From Serripes groenlandicus (taxonomy: Eukaryota > Mollusca > Bivalvia > Cardiida > Cardiidae): DNA of 64,000 nucleotides. Where the stretch lies: contig JASEVX010000003.1 of the NCBI GenBank assembly GCA_031761405.1, positions 65,658,022 to 65,722,021 of the forward strand, read 5' to 3'. Numbering within the stretch: position 1 is the first letter of the stretch; each line of letters opens with the position of its first letter. The notes beneath the pieces were generated by a model, which was not told the DNA's origin, did no database searches, and was given only the letters and a program-made list of their open reading frames with translations. A program made the translations under genes and the position numbers. Shown here one piece after another: positions 42,553-53,098 of the stretch.

Positions 42553-43047
42553 ATGGATAACAACGTTAGTTTCGCTTTGGATAACCAGAGATACGTAAAA
42601 GTTAGCGAATGGAAAGATGAAAAAAGAGTTGATCTTAGAGAGTGGGAAGCCAAAAAAAACACGAAAAGAAAGGGGATCAGTTTAACTTAAATGCAGTGGA
42701 AACATTTCGTTAACTCTATCGAATACGTTGACGAAGCTTTAAAAAACAACACCACCTACAGCCTTCACTTGATAGGGAACGTGTATTGTACCGTTAAGGA
42801 AAACAATCCGTGCGTGGATATTCGCCAGTATTGGAAGCCCGAAGAATAAGTGGTCCCGTACAGAAAGGGTTTATGTTTAAGGACAGGGGAATACCTGCGC
42901 TTAAAAGAAGTCATCCCCAATATAGGAGCAGCCATTTCCGAACTCAGTAGCGTCGTACTGTGTCAGTTCCAGAGCGACCACGCCAATCAGTTAGGCTATC
43001 TCGGATGTTCCAAATTTAATCCGAACGACTTTATGAATTGGTAATTG
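42553..43047 (+). pseudogene. double PC4 (p15 coactivator-like) protein, copy 2
   Basis: One frame from ATG 42553 to the TAA at 43045, about 164 codons, broken only by TAA at 42688 and 42847. Domain A (about residues 13-62): RYVKVSEWKDEKRVDLREWE, then KGISLT and MQWKHF. Domain B (about 73-130): TYSLHLIGNVYCTVKENNP, CVDIRQYW, then RKGLCLRTGEYLRLKEVIPN. Both follow the PC4 pattern of a strand pair with VDIR(E/Q)(Y/W), then KGIxL and a helix. PC4 binds single-stranded DNA and aids RNA polymerase II transcription; viruses and phages also use such proteins. The tail contains SDHANQLGYLGCSKFNPND. A TATA box lies 51 bases before the ATG. It is dead in both copies, and both stop sites are shared, so decay preceded the duplication. 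Confidence 0.65.
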
Positions 43048-43078
43048 TGATCACCAACGTCGTGTTCAGCCGTCAACG

Positions 43079-43315
43079 TTGGTGAACAAAACCGTAAATA
43101 TAATATACCCCGCACTATTTTCGGGAGCTCAGTGTAAACATCCTAAAATCGGTGGACATTGTATGATATTTTCTACCGGAAAATTAATGGTTAACGGAAA
43201 GACGAGTTCCATTTCGGACGCGAAAAAGAGACTTAAACGGTACACAAGACTCATTCAACGTCTCGTAAGGCCAGTGTTATTATCCGAAATAATAGTGTTG
43301 AACGTATCAGCATAA
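43079..43315 (+). pseudogene. TBP-like half-repeat protein, copy 2
   Basis: A 79-codon open stretch without an ATG at its start (it begins TTG; the frame is open from 43037). It reads NIIYPALFSGAQCKHPKIGG, IFSTGKLMVNGK, then DAKKRLKRYTRLIQRLVRP and IIVLNVSA. This order matches one half of the TATA-binding-protein saddle: YxPxxFxG, a beta strand, (I/L)F(S/x)(S/T)GKxxxTGAKS, a helix with R(x)YAR(I/V)(I/L)QKL, then IxNVVxS. TBP needs two such halves, so either the protein works as a dimer, the other half was lost, or this is a truncated gene. It begins 35 bases after the PC4-like gene on the same strand. The assignment is by pattern only. Confidence 0.52.
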
Positions 43316-43723
43316 TTCTAAGTGGCTGTTTTTTTTAATTTAAAGCGACTGAACCCCAGATACCCAACTGTCGAAAAAAATTAAAATTTCCAATTTTAAG
43401 AAAATAAGTGTTATTTTTGTATTTGGGGCATTAAAATATGTGTACTGACATATTGCATACCCCTATAATCGGTAAGATTTTCTTGTTTTCGATACTTTTT
43501 CCATCACAAATTCTACCCTGTCAGTAACGGGGTAAGTATTTCTAAATAGGAAACCCCTTCATCGGGACAATTGAAAACGTAATATAATAATGATCTGTTT
43601 TTTAGTACTTTTATTATTGAGTTTACATTTCAAAATACATGTTTACACGTATGAAAAAAAATACAGATAGAAACGCATAATGTACACTATTTATAACATT
43701 GATGTACAAGAACTGCGTTGACC

Positions 43724-44213
43724 TCACTTATAACCCGGAATACCGGGAGGTCTCATCAAAAAGTCCTTTCGGCGTTTATACGCTTTTCGCCATGGTCGTC
43801 CCCGTCTTCTTAGTCATGCTTTTGAATTATGATTTAGCCATTTCGATATCTTGAGCCAGCCGCGTGACGAATTCTATCTTCGGTTCCCGAGATTTCCCAT
43901 CGACTTATACATTTTCCACGATATAGTGACCATTGTGATTGGATCGTAATTTGCCTGCCGCCATCAGGGCGAAATGTCTCTTTCAGTTTTCGACCTCGGG
44001 ATTAAATACCTCTGTATCGCCGCTAGCTTCGTCATTGGATACTTCTTCCGTAGTTTCGTTGTCCGATGCTTCGTCTGCACCATCGTCCTCGGATACTACT
44101 GCTATGTCATCGTCGCTCCCCTCCGTGTTTCGTATCATCGGGCACGACTCTTTGACGTGTTTTAGTAAGTGATGAATGTCCGATAAAACGGACCCGAATT
44201 CGTCGCAAGACAT
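43724..44213 (-). pseudogene. C2H2/acidic protein of the virus-like element, copy 2
   Basis: Nearly identical to 39027-39516, with the same early stop after the acidic tail (one residue differs near the end of the first ORF). The shared stop shows the gene was already broken before duplication. Confidence 0.5.
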
Positions 44214-44493
44214 TGGAATGGCAGAAAGATGTTAAAACATTATGTATAACATTTCTGAATGAGGTGTTAATTTGCAAGGTGTCATTTTTGTACGTATAGT
44301 TCACGATTGTGTACATTGGAAATTGAAATGAGTTTAAATGTGAAAAACACTTACCTCTTTTACGAAATAATTCTTTTTTACAATAATAATATGGTTACGG
44401 GCTGTGTCTGAAACCCGAATCTTTTTTCTGACATGAGGATGTAAGTGTTACATTTTTAAATTCTAGACATTTGACAAAAGTCAATGCGATAAG

Positions 44494-44672
44494 TGCCATT
44501 AGTCTCTCACCAATGGGCTATAATTCTCTGTGAAGAAGCAGTCAGTTGCTTGGAAATATGTTGTGTGGAGTACTGATGAGAGAAATGCATGAAATACATG
44601 GATAAATTAAATGGCCGTCGTGATATGACTGAAAAATTGTCGGAAATGTTGTTAAACCCCCATCAATCACTT
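44494..44672 (+). repeat. SINE 3' region, copy inside duplication unit 2
   Basis: Duplicate of 39797-39975, carried along in the segmental duplication and not an independent insertion. Confidence 0.75.
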
Positions 44673-46859
44673 AATCAAATTATACAGTATGGATACATAC
44701 ATTTGTATAGAATAATGCGTCTTTTCCATAGATGTAACTGAGTTGAGTTTATTCCTAATAACATTCTTGTAATTATAAATATGTCATTATACTTACGTGC
44801 GTTTTATCTTTCTTTCAACGAAATAAATAAATAATAAAACTCGCTATCAGGGTACTTCCGATGGTGAATGAGGATTGTAGATTAAATCGCCTCTTATATA
44901 GCTTGGGAATGTATACCGTTAAAAACCGTTATTTCAAAAATATCGTATTATCGGCGGTACATTTTAAACATATAAATCACTTATTTCAAATATAACGGTA
45001 ACTGATACCTTTCCCTTTCTGTTACGTATCTGTTGTATTATTATTTAAAGAGATACGCTTCTGAATTTTAAACAACTGATGTAAGTGTGTTCGTTCTTTT
45101 CTAAATAGTGTCTTAACGTTGGTCGTTTTACAACATTGAACTATTTTATGTTTTGTTTAAAAAAGTAAAAAAACACGATACGTAGGTGTCGTGCTACTAG
45201 ATTGAACAAGGGTAAATTGTTATCAATGTCTAATGTAAACTATGGATGGATAAAAGGTGCATACATTGGTATCTCAGTAAAATTGTTTACACTACGTATA
45301 CTTAAGGAATTATCTTCTGAGGTGAACATTCCGATATTTTGTTTTCAGTCTGAAGCACTATTTTTATTATTCTAAAGAAATACATTGGAAGTTACTTTTC
45401 TCTTGTAAACGATTTTCATTTGTTAACAGTTGTGAAAACGCCTTTCACACCTATAACATTGGGGTTACTTAAACATCATTGAGCTATTTTATTGTTGTTT
45501 ATAAAAGTAAAAGAACCCTTATAAGTAGGTGTCGTTCTACTACATTAAACAAGGGTAAATTGTTATCAATGGCTAATGTAAACAATGGATGGATGAAAGG
45601 TGCATACTTTGGTATCTCAGATAAATTGTTTACACTACAGTACAGCTCAAGGGGGTTTTCCCAAAAACCCTCACCCCCGGGTTGAGGGGGGTATCGATAA
45701 AATGATAAACCGTCGGCGTTAAGTCGCTCCCCCGGCTTAACCCGGCGTTTTACAGGTATTTCAGAGATATGCCCGCTTGAGGTGGATTGCAGGGTTCCCC
45801 CCGCAGAAAATGTTAAATGGGAGTGGCCTATATTTCTTTCGCGGAGCCCCCGCGGAAAAATGCGAGTGGGTGTGTTTTAATTTGTTTCCCGATTATACAT
45901 TATGTTAACTATTCTATATTATTTACTCTGCTTCCCAAATAGTAAATTTTGCAGGCATATACATCACGAACGATTGTTTACTTTTCAAAATAATCGCTCG
46001 CCAGATTGATTATTCTGCATGGCGAGTGTTAATAAAAAAAATCAATATATTGCAATTTAATTTCAGTAATAGTTACGTTCTTTCTCAAGCTCCTCGAGAT
46101 TAAATGTTTTAGATGACGTTCCCTCTTTTCATTGGCTTTTAACTTGTGTTACTATATTTCATTTACTATATTTCATATTGTAACCCATTTCCATAAATCC
46201 GAACCAGAAGTCTGTAAATGCATCTACAGGAGTCGATTTATGATGTAATTACGGACGGAAGAGAGAACACTGAAATGGGAGCGACTTCTACGTCTCTTAA
46301 AATATGACCCCCTACTCAAATATACATGTATACTGCTAATTTTCAGGTCATTACATGTTTCCTCGGATATTATCAAACCAATGGCTAAATCAAATAATGA
46401 CAATTGAGTCAGATCAGATAAATCACTGTTACTAAATGTACCATGTACACTGTAGACCTGGATTTGTATGCGCATATATGTGCAAACTTGACTCATCATG
46501 TATATATACGAGTATGTTTTATATGCTGAAACTAAGACCAAAACAAAGAAACACTGGAACAGTCGCTAAAATACCTTACTTGAATACTTTGAACATCGAG
46601 TTGTCTGAGCTCTATTGCGATGAAATCTGCATGTGCATATTGCGAACATTTATAATCAAATTCATTGTTCTACAGCATAATTGAGAAATAAAGCCTTACC
46701 TTTGAGAATGATAATCCTATTTTTACATTCACATACTATTAAGATCAACACGATTATGATAAATCCATTAACAAATTTATATTCATTTACCAAATCAAAC
46801 AAAAATCACTTTTTATACGACACTACATTGAAGACAAATGAATCGCAAAACAGATTTCG

Positions 46860-48584
46860 TTTATATATAAACATTAATGTTTGCGTGTAAAGGGTGTAGC
46901 ACTTTATAAAGCACGTGACAGATGAAAAACGTGTGATATATTTTGTGTTGGTTGTCAGGCTGATTGAAAGACGGTGACGTGCATATAGATCACAGGGCAT
47001 TGTTTTTATTGACCCGACTAACCAGCTGGTAATCTGACAGTTTGTTTCGTCGTTTAAATAACATCGTTTTTTGGCAAGCAAATTTCATACATATATACAT
47101 ACATTTTATAAGATTCGGCTTAAAACTTGCATTTTGCTATTTTCAATAGAAATATGTAAAAGAAATTTATCTATGTCCCTTAAAAAACACAAAAGATATT
47201 AGAACAATGTAAAACGACAACATAAAGTATATATGATCAAAGGTAATATAATTTGTTTTTAGCGTAGGCAGTGAAGTGTAGATCGAAACCACTATGCGTA
47301 TTCACGCAGGCAAATCTAGAAATTCCTTCGAACTATGTACAACAACATTGGATAGCATGAATGCGCGTGCTGATCTCTATATATACATTTAGCAAATGCC
47401 ATAACGTTGGGTGCCCTTAATCATGATTGTTTGCAGTGTCGAGATATGTGAATTGGCCGCAGTAATTTGACTGAACAATTGTTGAAAACGACGTTTTATC
47501 CCAATTAATCAACATTGAGCATTGATAAAAGCATATGATGAAATGCTCATTTTAAAAATAAACGGAAACTTTTATGAAATCATTTAATTCGGAGTAGAGA
47601 TTTCAAATATATTCCAATAGTCTGCATGTTTAAATTAATTGTATCGGAACAAAATATAGGTCCTGTTTCTGGTTTATATTTATTTACATTTACCAATATA
47701 TGCCTGTATCATAGGCCTCGAACATAGGACCTGTCCCGAAGAAAGCTATGAAACACATGAGTATCTGAACTGGCCGCCGTGATATGACTGAATAGTGTAC
47801 AAACGGCGTTAAGCTTTTCTTACTGTAATGCGATTAATTAAATCATGCGCAGGCAAGAACAAATAAAACATGCACAAAACAACCGCTGCACACTAGTTCA
47901 GAGCGAGTGTATGAGAAAAGGAACAAGCTATTTTAAGTGTATGTTCAGATTGTCTTGTGAACCTGGTCAGTTTAATCAGAATCTATAAAAGTTGACAGTT
48001 TCGTCTAACGCTCTTGTAAGTTATATATGAGCTGTGTGCATCCCTGTTCTGGATCTAAACTTTGCACAAAAGCCAACTTTTAACTTGTGACATGCACAAG
48101 CTCATAATATCCTCATCTTTTAGTAGTGTCTAGTGACTTCGGGTATTGTTGATTTGACATCAAAGTTATTTTTGCATTAAATAAGGAATCAACTTTTCTG
48201 TTAATGTTGTGTTTTTGCCATTTATGACTGTATAACAGGTTGCAACAGGTTGCTGGTGTACATACACTATACTGTTCGAATTGGCATCAATATCCCCTAA
48301 CACGCCTCATTTATAGGTAATATTTTGTACCTGTGCATAGAGGACTTCGTTTAGATATGCATACAGTAAAATAAAACATCATGGAAAAAGCTGGTGTATC
48401 TTAAAATTGCCATCTGATACGTCGACTATCGTAAACAGATCCAAGTTACATAATAAACCGGTGCGTGATCGCCCCGCCCCGCTCAATGAATATGTATACT
48501 TGATATACATGTATGCAGCAGACGACATATAAAATATCTACGCAAAACTTCGTGATATTACAATAAATAGAAGCTTAATTATTG
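46860..48584. other. noncoding stretch with SINE fragments
   Basis: No gene. SINE tail fragments are recognisable at about 47438-47522 (ATTGGCCGCAGTAATTTGAC, TTGTTGAAAACGACGTTTTA) and 47735-47845 (CTGGCCGCCGTGATATGACT, AACGGCGTTAAGC). A dispersed-repeat piece (GCAGCAGACGACATATAAAA) lies near 48513. Confidence 0.55.
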
Positions 48585-48850
48585 AGCCCCGATAACTCAG
48601 TCGGTAGCGACACAGGCTGTAGATCCAAGGGTTATGAGTTCGAATACCAGCTCCGCCAACATTTTCGAAGTTTGACGAAACGTCACTCGTGTTTCACCAA
48701 TGGGCTAACAGTCAATTTGGAAAAGCAGCCAGCTACTTTTGATGTATGTTGTAAGTAGAACTGGTAGCTTAAGTACGTGAACCGGCACGCGTGATATACT
48801 GAACAATAGTTGAAAACCGCGTTAAGCCCTAATGAATGAATCAATATTGA
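48585..48850 (+). mobile_element. tRNA-derived SINE, full length
   Basis: The head (48585-48658) is tRNA-like, with an A box TAACTCAGTCGG (48592-48603) and B box GAGTTCGAATACC (48636-48648), the internal RNA polymerase III promoter. It is followed by a body shared with 39797 and 49385 (CACCAATGGGCTAACAGTCA, AAGCAGCCAGCTACTTTTGA, CGTGATATACTGAACAATAG) and ends GTTAAGCCCTAATGAATGAA. It is not a functional tRNA gene: the arms do not fold into a complete cloverleaf by eye and the body continues past the head. It is the likely parent type of the headless SINE copies in this window. Confidence 0.75.
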
Positions 48851-48878
48851 ATAAAGTTGAAACATGAGAAATTTTACA

Positions 48879-48950
48879 TTTTGTCACAATGTTTTCATAA
48901 GTCATCTGCTGTAGAGGCGTCGACAGCATCTGTATGTGGTTAAAGGGCAA
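48879..48950. repeat. dispersed repeat copy next to the SINE
   Basis: TTTTGTCACAATGTTTTCAT, AGTCATCTGCTGTAGAGGCG and TGGTTAAAGGGC, of the family described at 20005, starting 29 bases after the SINE. Confidence 0.7.
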
Positions 48951-49384
48951 AATAGTTTCCCGGCATACCAAACACTTTAAAAAACGTATTAATGGGTTCC
49001 ATCCTACGCGCTAACAGATTCGGTAAAATATATGTTATCGTGTCAGGGTAAATAAAATCGTGAGTATTGGTAACTTAACAATACAATACCATGATCTAAC
49101 TGAAATACAGTTGAAAGTCATCTACAGAAAGTATGGGTAAAGGGTTGACATGTGTTGTAATAAACAGCCACTTTATCTTAATCCGTATTAAAGAGTGGTA
49201 TATCTCAAAAGTAGGTTGGTTAATCAGCGTGACAATATTATATGTATAAAGATAATTCCTGAAAAACAAGCGCATTTTTATTAACTGTGCATCATTAAAC
49301 ATCGTGTAAAAGAGTGACTTAAAATAAATGATTTTTAAAATAACTGCCGTTCTGAACTATATTTACATTTCATTTTCAATTCAT

Positions 49385-49580
49385 AGATGGCGTCATTCGT
49401 CTTCCATCAATGGGCTTAGTCTATGTGGAAAAGCAGCCAGTTGCTTGGGAAGATTGTTGTGTGGAGTACTGGTGTGAGAAACCCAGGAAATGCATGAGTA
49501 GGAGAACTGGCCGACGTGATATAACTGAGAAATTGTTAAAAATGGCGTTAAACCCAATCAATCAATCAATCAATTCATAG
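49385..49580 (+). mobile_element. SINE 3' portion with ATCA/TCAA tail
   Basis: CCATCAATGGGCTTAGTCTA, GTTGCTTGGGAAGATTGTTG, GAACTGGCCGACGTGATATA, AAATGGCGTTAAACCCAATC, then an (AATC)n-type simple tail. The tRNA head is absent (5' truncated). Confidence 0.75.
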
Positions 49581-50725
49581 ATCACTGTCCTGTCATGGTC
49601 CTAGCTACTTAACTGTTTACAACCTATTTAAAAAGGCTAATACAAAACAGAATGTGACTTCGGAAGCTAAGGGATGATTCCATCGGCATAGGGAATGTTG
49701 GACTAACGACTTTTTTTCCGGAGTTATTCGGTCCGGGAAATATAAGATGGGGGAGTAGTTGGTTCGGTGGTGGAGTGAAGATTAAGGAGGAACTAGACTC
49801 GGTAAGGAAAACATCATCAGAAGATATGTCAAAGCCTTTTACTCCGCTGCAGGTAAAACATTTGTTTGAGAAGACACCATCGTGATCCGCACAAACGAGG
49901 GACTAAGACGAAAAGATGACAAAGAAGGTTCTTTTAAGAAAAGACCAGAGGGCGAAAAACAAGTGTAATTCCACTATTTAGCACTATGTACTATTGAATC
50001 AAGTGGCAGACGGGAACATAAGGGTCAGAAAGAGCATTGTGGCAAATGGATACAGGGCTGACAATAATGATTGACAAAGTGTTTTAAAAGTCGTCTGCTT
50101 GGTGTTGGAAAGGGGTTAACTTGATAAGATCATTACACGATCAGCTAACAAGCGCTCATCTTTTTATTTTTTCTTTAACCCCCCTTTCCAACATATGATA
50201 AATCCGCAGTAGACGACATTCAAAACGTCTACATATAATACAGAAACATATATCAAAAACTTAAATATCTATTATGGACTAGAGATGAAAACATTTGACA
50301 AGCGGAGAACTTGCTCATGACGGGTTTTGTTAATACATGTTTCACGTCACGCCAAAACCGACCTTCGGATATATTGACATAAATAGAATTTACAATAAAA
50401 AACGTACGTTTATAGTTAGTGTTTGGTCATAACCGTTCTTGTGAGGCTTGTAAGCCTAGATGCATGTAGTAAGACGGTTACATCATGATCTTATTGCGCG
50501 TATGCGAATGGTGATATTTTTTTTCTGAATTACATTACATGCACATCCTTTAAAACTAAGTTGTATTATGCCACTGAGAGGAAGGCTATTCTTATTAACC
50601 ATTTTCCACATGCAACACATCAGCAGTAGCCAATTTGAAAACTTGTAGGTAAACATTTGGAAACTCTATAAACGGAAGTACACTTATTATTGAATAAGGT
50701 TGAAACCATTGAGACAGTTTTGTAT
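49581..50725. other. noncoding stretch
   Basis: No supported gene. Two dispersed-repeat fragments, TTTTAAAAGTCGTCTGC (50084) and CCGCAGTAGACGACATTCAA (50205), lie in opposite orientations about 120 bp apart. Confidence 0.45.
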
Positions 50726-50795
50726 TATGTCACAATGTTTCCAAATTCTTCTTTTGTAGCTGCGTCAGAAAGCGTCTGAAAGTGGAAAAGGGAAA
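50726..50795. repeat. dispersed repeat copy
   Basis: TATGTCACAATGTTTCCAAA, TTGTAGCTGCGTCAGAAAGC, GTGGAAAAGGG. Its left neighbour sequence (GAATAAGGTTGAAAC) also matches that of the copy at 48879 (GAATAAAGTTGAAAC), so the family extends upstream. Confidence 0.7.
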
Positions 50796-50899
50796 ACATA
50801 TAGACGACAACATAATTGAACTTCATCATCTGTCCAGTCAATATTGTGTATAAGTTTCCATATTCGAAACCGTACAAAATGCGAGTATTGTGAATTAAA

Positions 50900-50978
50900 C
50901 ATTTCGATTCTCATTAACAAGCGTCCAGTTGTCATTTCATTTCGATTCTCATTAACAAGCGTCCAGTTGTCATTTTAT
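50900..50978. repeat. 40-bp tandem duplication
   Basis: TTTCGATTCTCATTAACAAG followed by CGTCCAGTTGTCATTTxA, twice in a row. It lies in otherwise unassigned sequence. Confidence 0.9.
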
Positions 50979-51349
50979 TTCTTGTCTGACTTATCGGCCA
51001 GAAAACAGATCCGGCAATCAAAGATTCGCCTATATTAATAGGGGAGGACACCGGGTGGTAGAATTGATTTGTGAATTTATGATACATGAATGCTTCATAA
51101 AGCCGACAGCATAAGTGATTAACCATAACATAATAATACCAAACAACTCAGATTGTCGACATGTTTTTAACACCTATTAATTGAAAGTAATAATTGACGT
51201 TCACTTGCTTTGATCGCATTACAGATGGGTTAATGTTACATGTCGCGTCTGGGTTACTGAATAGGATATCCCTCTTGATTTAAAAACATTTTAGTCCAAT
51301 AGTGTGATGTTGTATATTAACTACCGTTTGAAAAATGATGTAATTCCGC

Positions 51350-51680
51350 GGTACTGCGGGGTTATTGTAGGGGAAATCCCGCATACAGATGAGCGGGAAC
51401 GCCGGGGGGGGGGGGGGCTGCCCTAATCACAGCTGTCAATCATCGTGACGTCATAAATCGTTAACGGATTTCCCTCCGCGGGATTAATAGTTGAATGATC
51501 AAACCCCGCGGGACCGCCGGGTTATTGTAGGGGAAACACTGCGTACAGGTGAGCGGGAACGCGGTGGGCTGTCTTATCAGCCCGCGGGGGTGAGGGTTTT
51601 TGGGAAAACCCCCTTGAGCTGTACTGTACGTATACTTCTGAGGTGAACATTCCGTATTTTTACTGTCTGATATTTTTTTT
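51350..51680. repeat. GC-rich repeat block, inverted relative of 40.9 kb element
   Basis: Two tandem modules with GGGTTATTGTAGGGGAAA and GAGCGGGAACGC (about 51360 and 51530) contain a G homopolymer at about 51404. The end GGGTGAGGGTTTTTGGGAAA is the reverse complement of the GC-rich end at about 40940 and 45640, and is followed by CTTCTGAGGTGAACATTCCG, also found at 40617. Confidence 0.75.
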
Positions 51681-51824
51681 CACTGTTTAAAGGAAATAAC
51701 GTTATATCATCTCTCATGAAGACGTAAAATATTGAAGTTGAATCGGTCATTTCAGCATGTCATTATTGAACAGGTGTATCCTTAGAAAGGTTATCAAGGT
51801 CGTGGGGTGACCCTTTTTACGTAA

Positions 51825-53098
51825 CGATGAGTCTTGACCCATCCTTCGAAATGGGGGCGGGGCGTACGTTGAGGTCAGTTTCAGGTCAGCTGTTAATCAT
51901 GAGGGCTATAGAGACCCTTATGTAGCTAGGGAGTATGGTATCCAGGAGCACCTCCTGATCCTTATGGGGGTGGGGCAGCTGGATACCGAACCCAGTATTG
52001 CGCTACCCCGGCCGGGCGGGCCAGGGAGATGGGCGTGCACACCAAGCCAGGAGTGCGGTTTGGAGGTGTACCACTAGCAGGGGGTAAACAAGACAGTGGG
52101 TAGGAACCAGTGATCGAGAACCCCCATGGTGGAAATAGAGATGTAACATCTGACAAGCCTATTAATGTGTCAAGGATTCCTTCCGGGGTAAAGTTTGACG
52201 GCACTACCACGGGAGATTTTTGAGACCAAGTTTATGCCCTTCAAGATCGCGAGTGGGTGGTCAGACAGCCGTGCTCTTGATCAACTTGTATGGACAATTA
52301 GGGGTAAAGTGGCGGAGTTCCAAGCCATTTTTGGTAAAACGATACTCAATCTTTCTTGGAAACCCTTAAGTGTTTAGGGGAACGGTATGGTAGATCAACT
52401 ATTCCAGAAACGGCTACACTAAAGTTTCAGCATGCTGAACAATCCGAGACCGAGACGGTTGACGATTGGTATTGATAGGGTGCTTAAGTTAGTGTCACGC
52501 TCTTATGATGAACAATCTGCAGGTCTATTTTGAGTCGCAAGCGGAAACTAAGTTTTGCAGTGTTTTAGGGGATGTTGAGGCTGGGAGGTACGCCATCCTT
52601 ACCCAGACGGTAAGAGCACCGGTGGATGTCGTGAAGTTACATCAGCATTCCGTGATAGCCGGGGTGAAAAGACCATACCCGTAAGAGTCGGGAGGCAGAG
52701 GGTACCAGTAGGCGTCCTCAGCCCCCCCCCCCTGTATAGTTAAATACGATTCAGCTGCTGTTGCTAGGGTGGTGGCTAGTCTGGGGGACTGGGACGACTC
52801 CCCGTCCCAGACTCCGAGTCCGTCCGAGGGGGAATTTAAGCAGAATCCGAGCGGAGGTGAAAGTAGTTTGGGTCGTTTGTGCTATTTGTTGATGGAGTTG
52901 TTGGATAAATCATCGGATATTGTTTCCGGGGGAAGCAGGTTCAGTAGAGTAGGAGTCTGTCCCCGGGGGTAGAAAGTAAGTGCTCTGAGCCAAAACTATA
53001 CCGTATACAGGTTCAAAATGATGCAGCTAGGGTGTTCCCCTACGTATATATGCAGGCCTGGACGTTAATGGATCTCTACCTGAGAACATTAAGGTGTC
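51825..53098 (+). pseudogene. gag: Ty3/gypsy-type gag remnant
   Basis: A GC-rich island with no intact frame. After the EGYRDPY start near 51900, the Gag core is recognisable around 52185-52480: VKFDG, FETKFMPFKIASGWSDSRAL, DQLVWTIRGKVAEFQAIF, then PETATLKFQHAEQSETETVD. This is the retrotransposon Gag signature (KFDG...W...FxxKF...L...LRGxAxxF). Frameshifts and stops occur every few dozen codons. The longest ORF is 52195-52377. The 5' end is homologous to the minus strand at 37.0 kb. The remnant is cut on the right by the BEL/Pao element, and no continuation is seen beyond 62361, where the 45-bp satellite begins. Confidence 0.55.

Larger units (their letters stand above)
42162..46859 (+). repeat. 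tandem segmental duplication, copy 2 (4698 bp)
   Basis: Starts CAAAGATTAACGGACTATCG and ends CAGATTTCG before unrelated sequence TTTATATATAAAC. It is the better-preserved copy of the PC4-like and TBP-like genes. The junction shows at most one or two bases of microhomology, and no mobile-element termini flank the units. Confidence 0.97.

Noticed and set aside
42688..42849. Stop codon reassignment, because several genes of the cassette are interrupted mostly by TAA
   Set aside because: TGA stops and frameshifts also occur (macro gene, copy 1 PC4 gene), and the nearby retroelement frames use standard stops; ordinary decay is simpler.
48585..48658. Functional tRNA gene
   Set aside because: A and B boxes are present, but the sequence continues into a SINE body with other copies in the window, and the acceptor stem does not pair convincingly.
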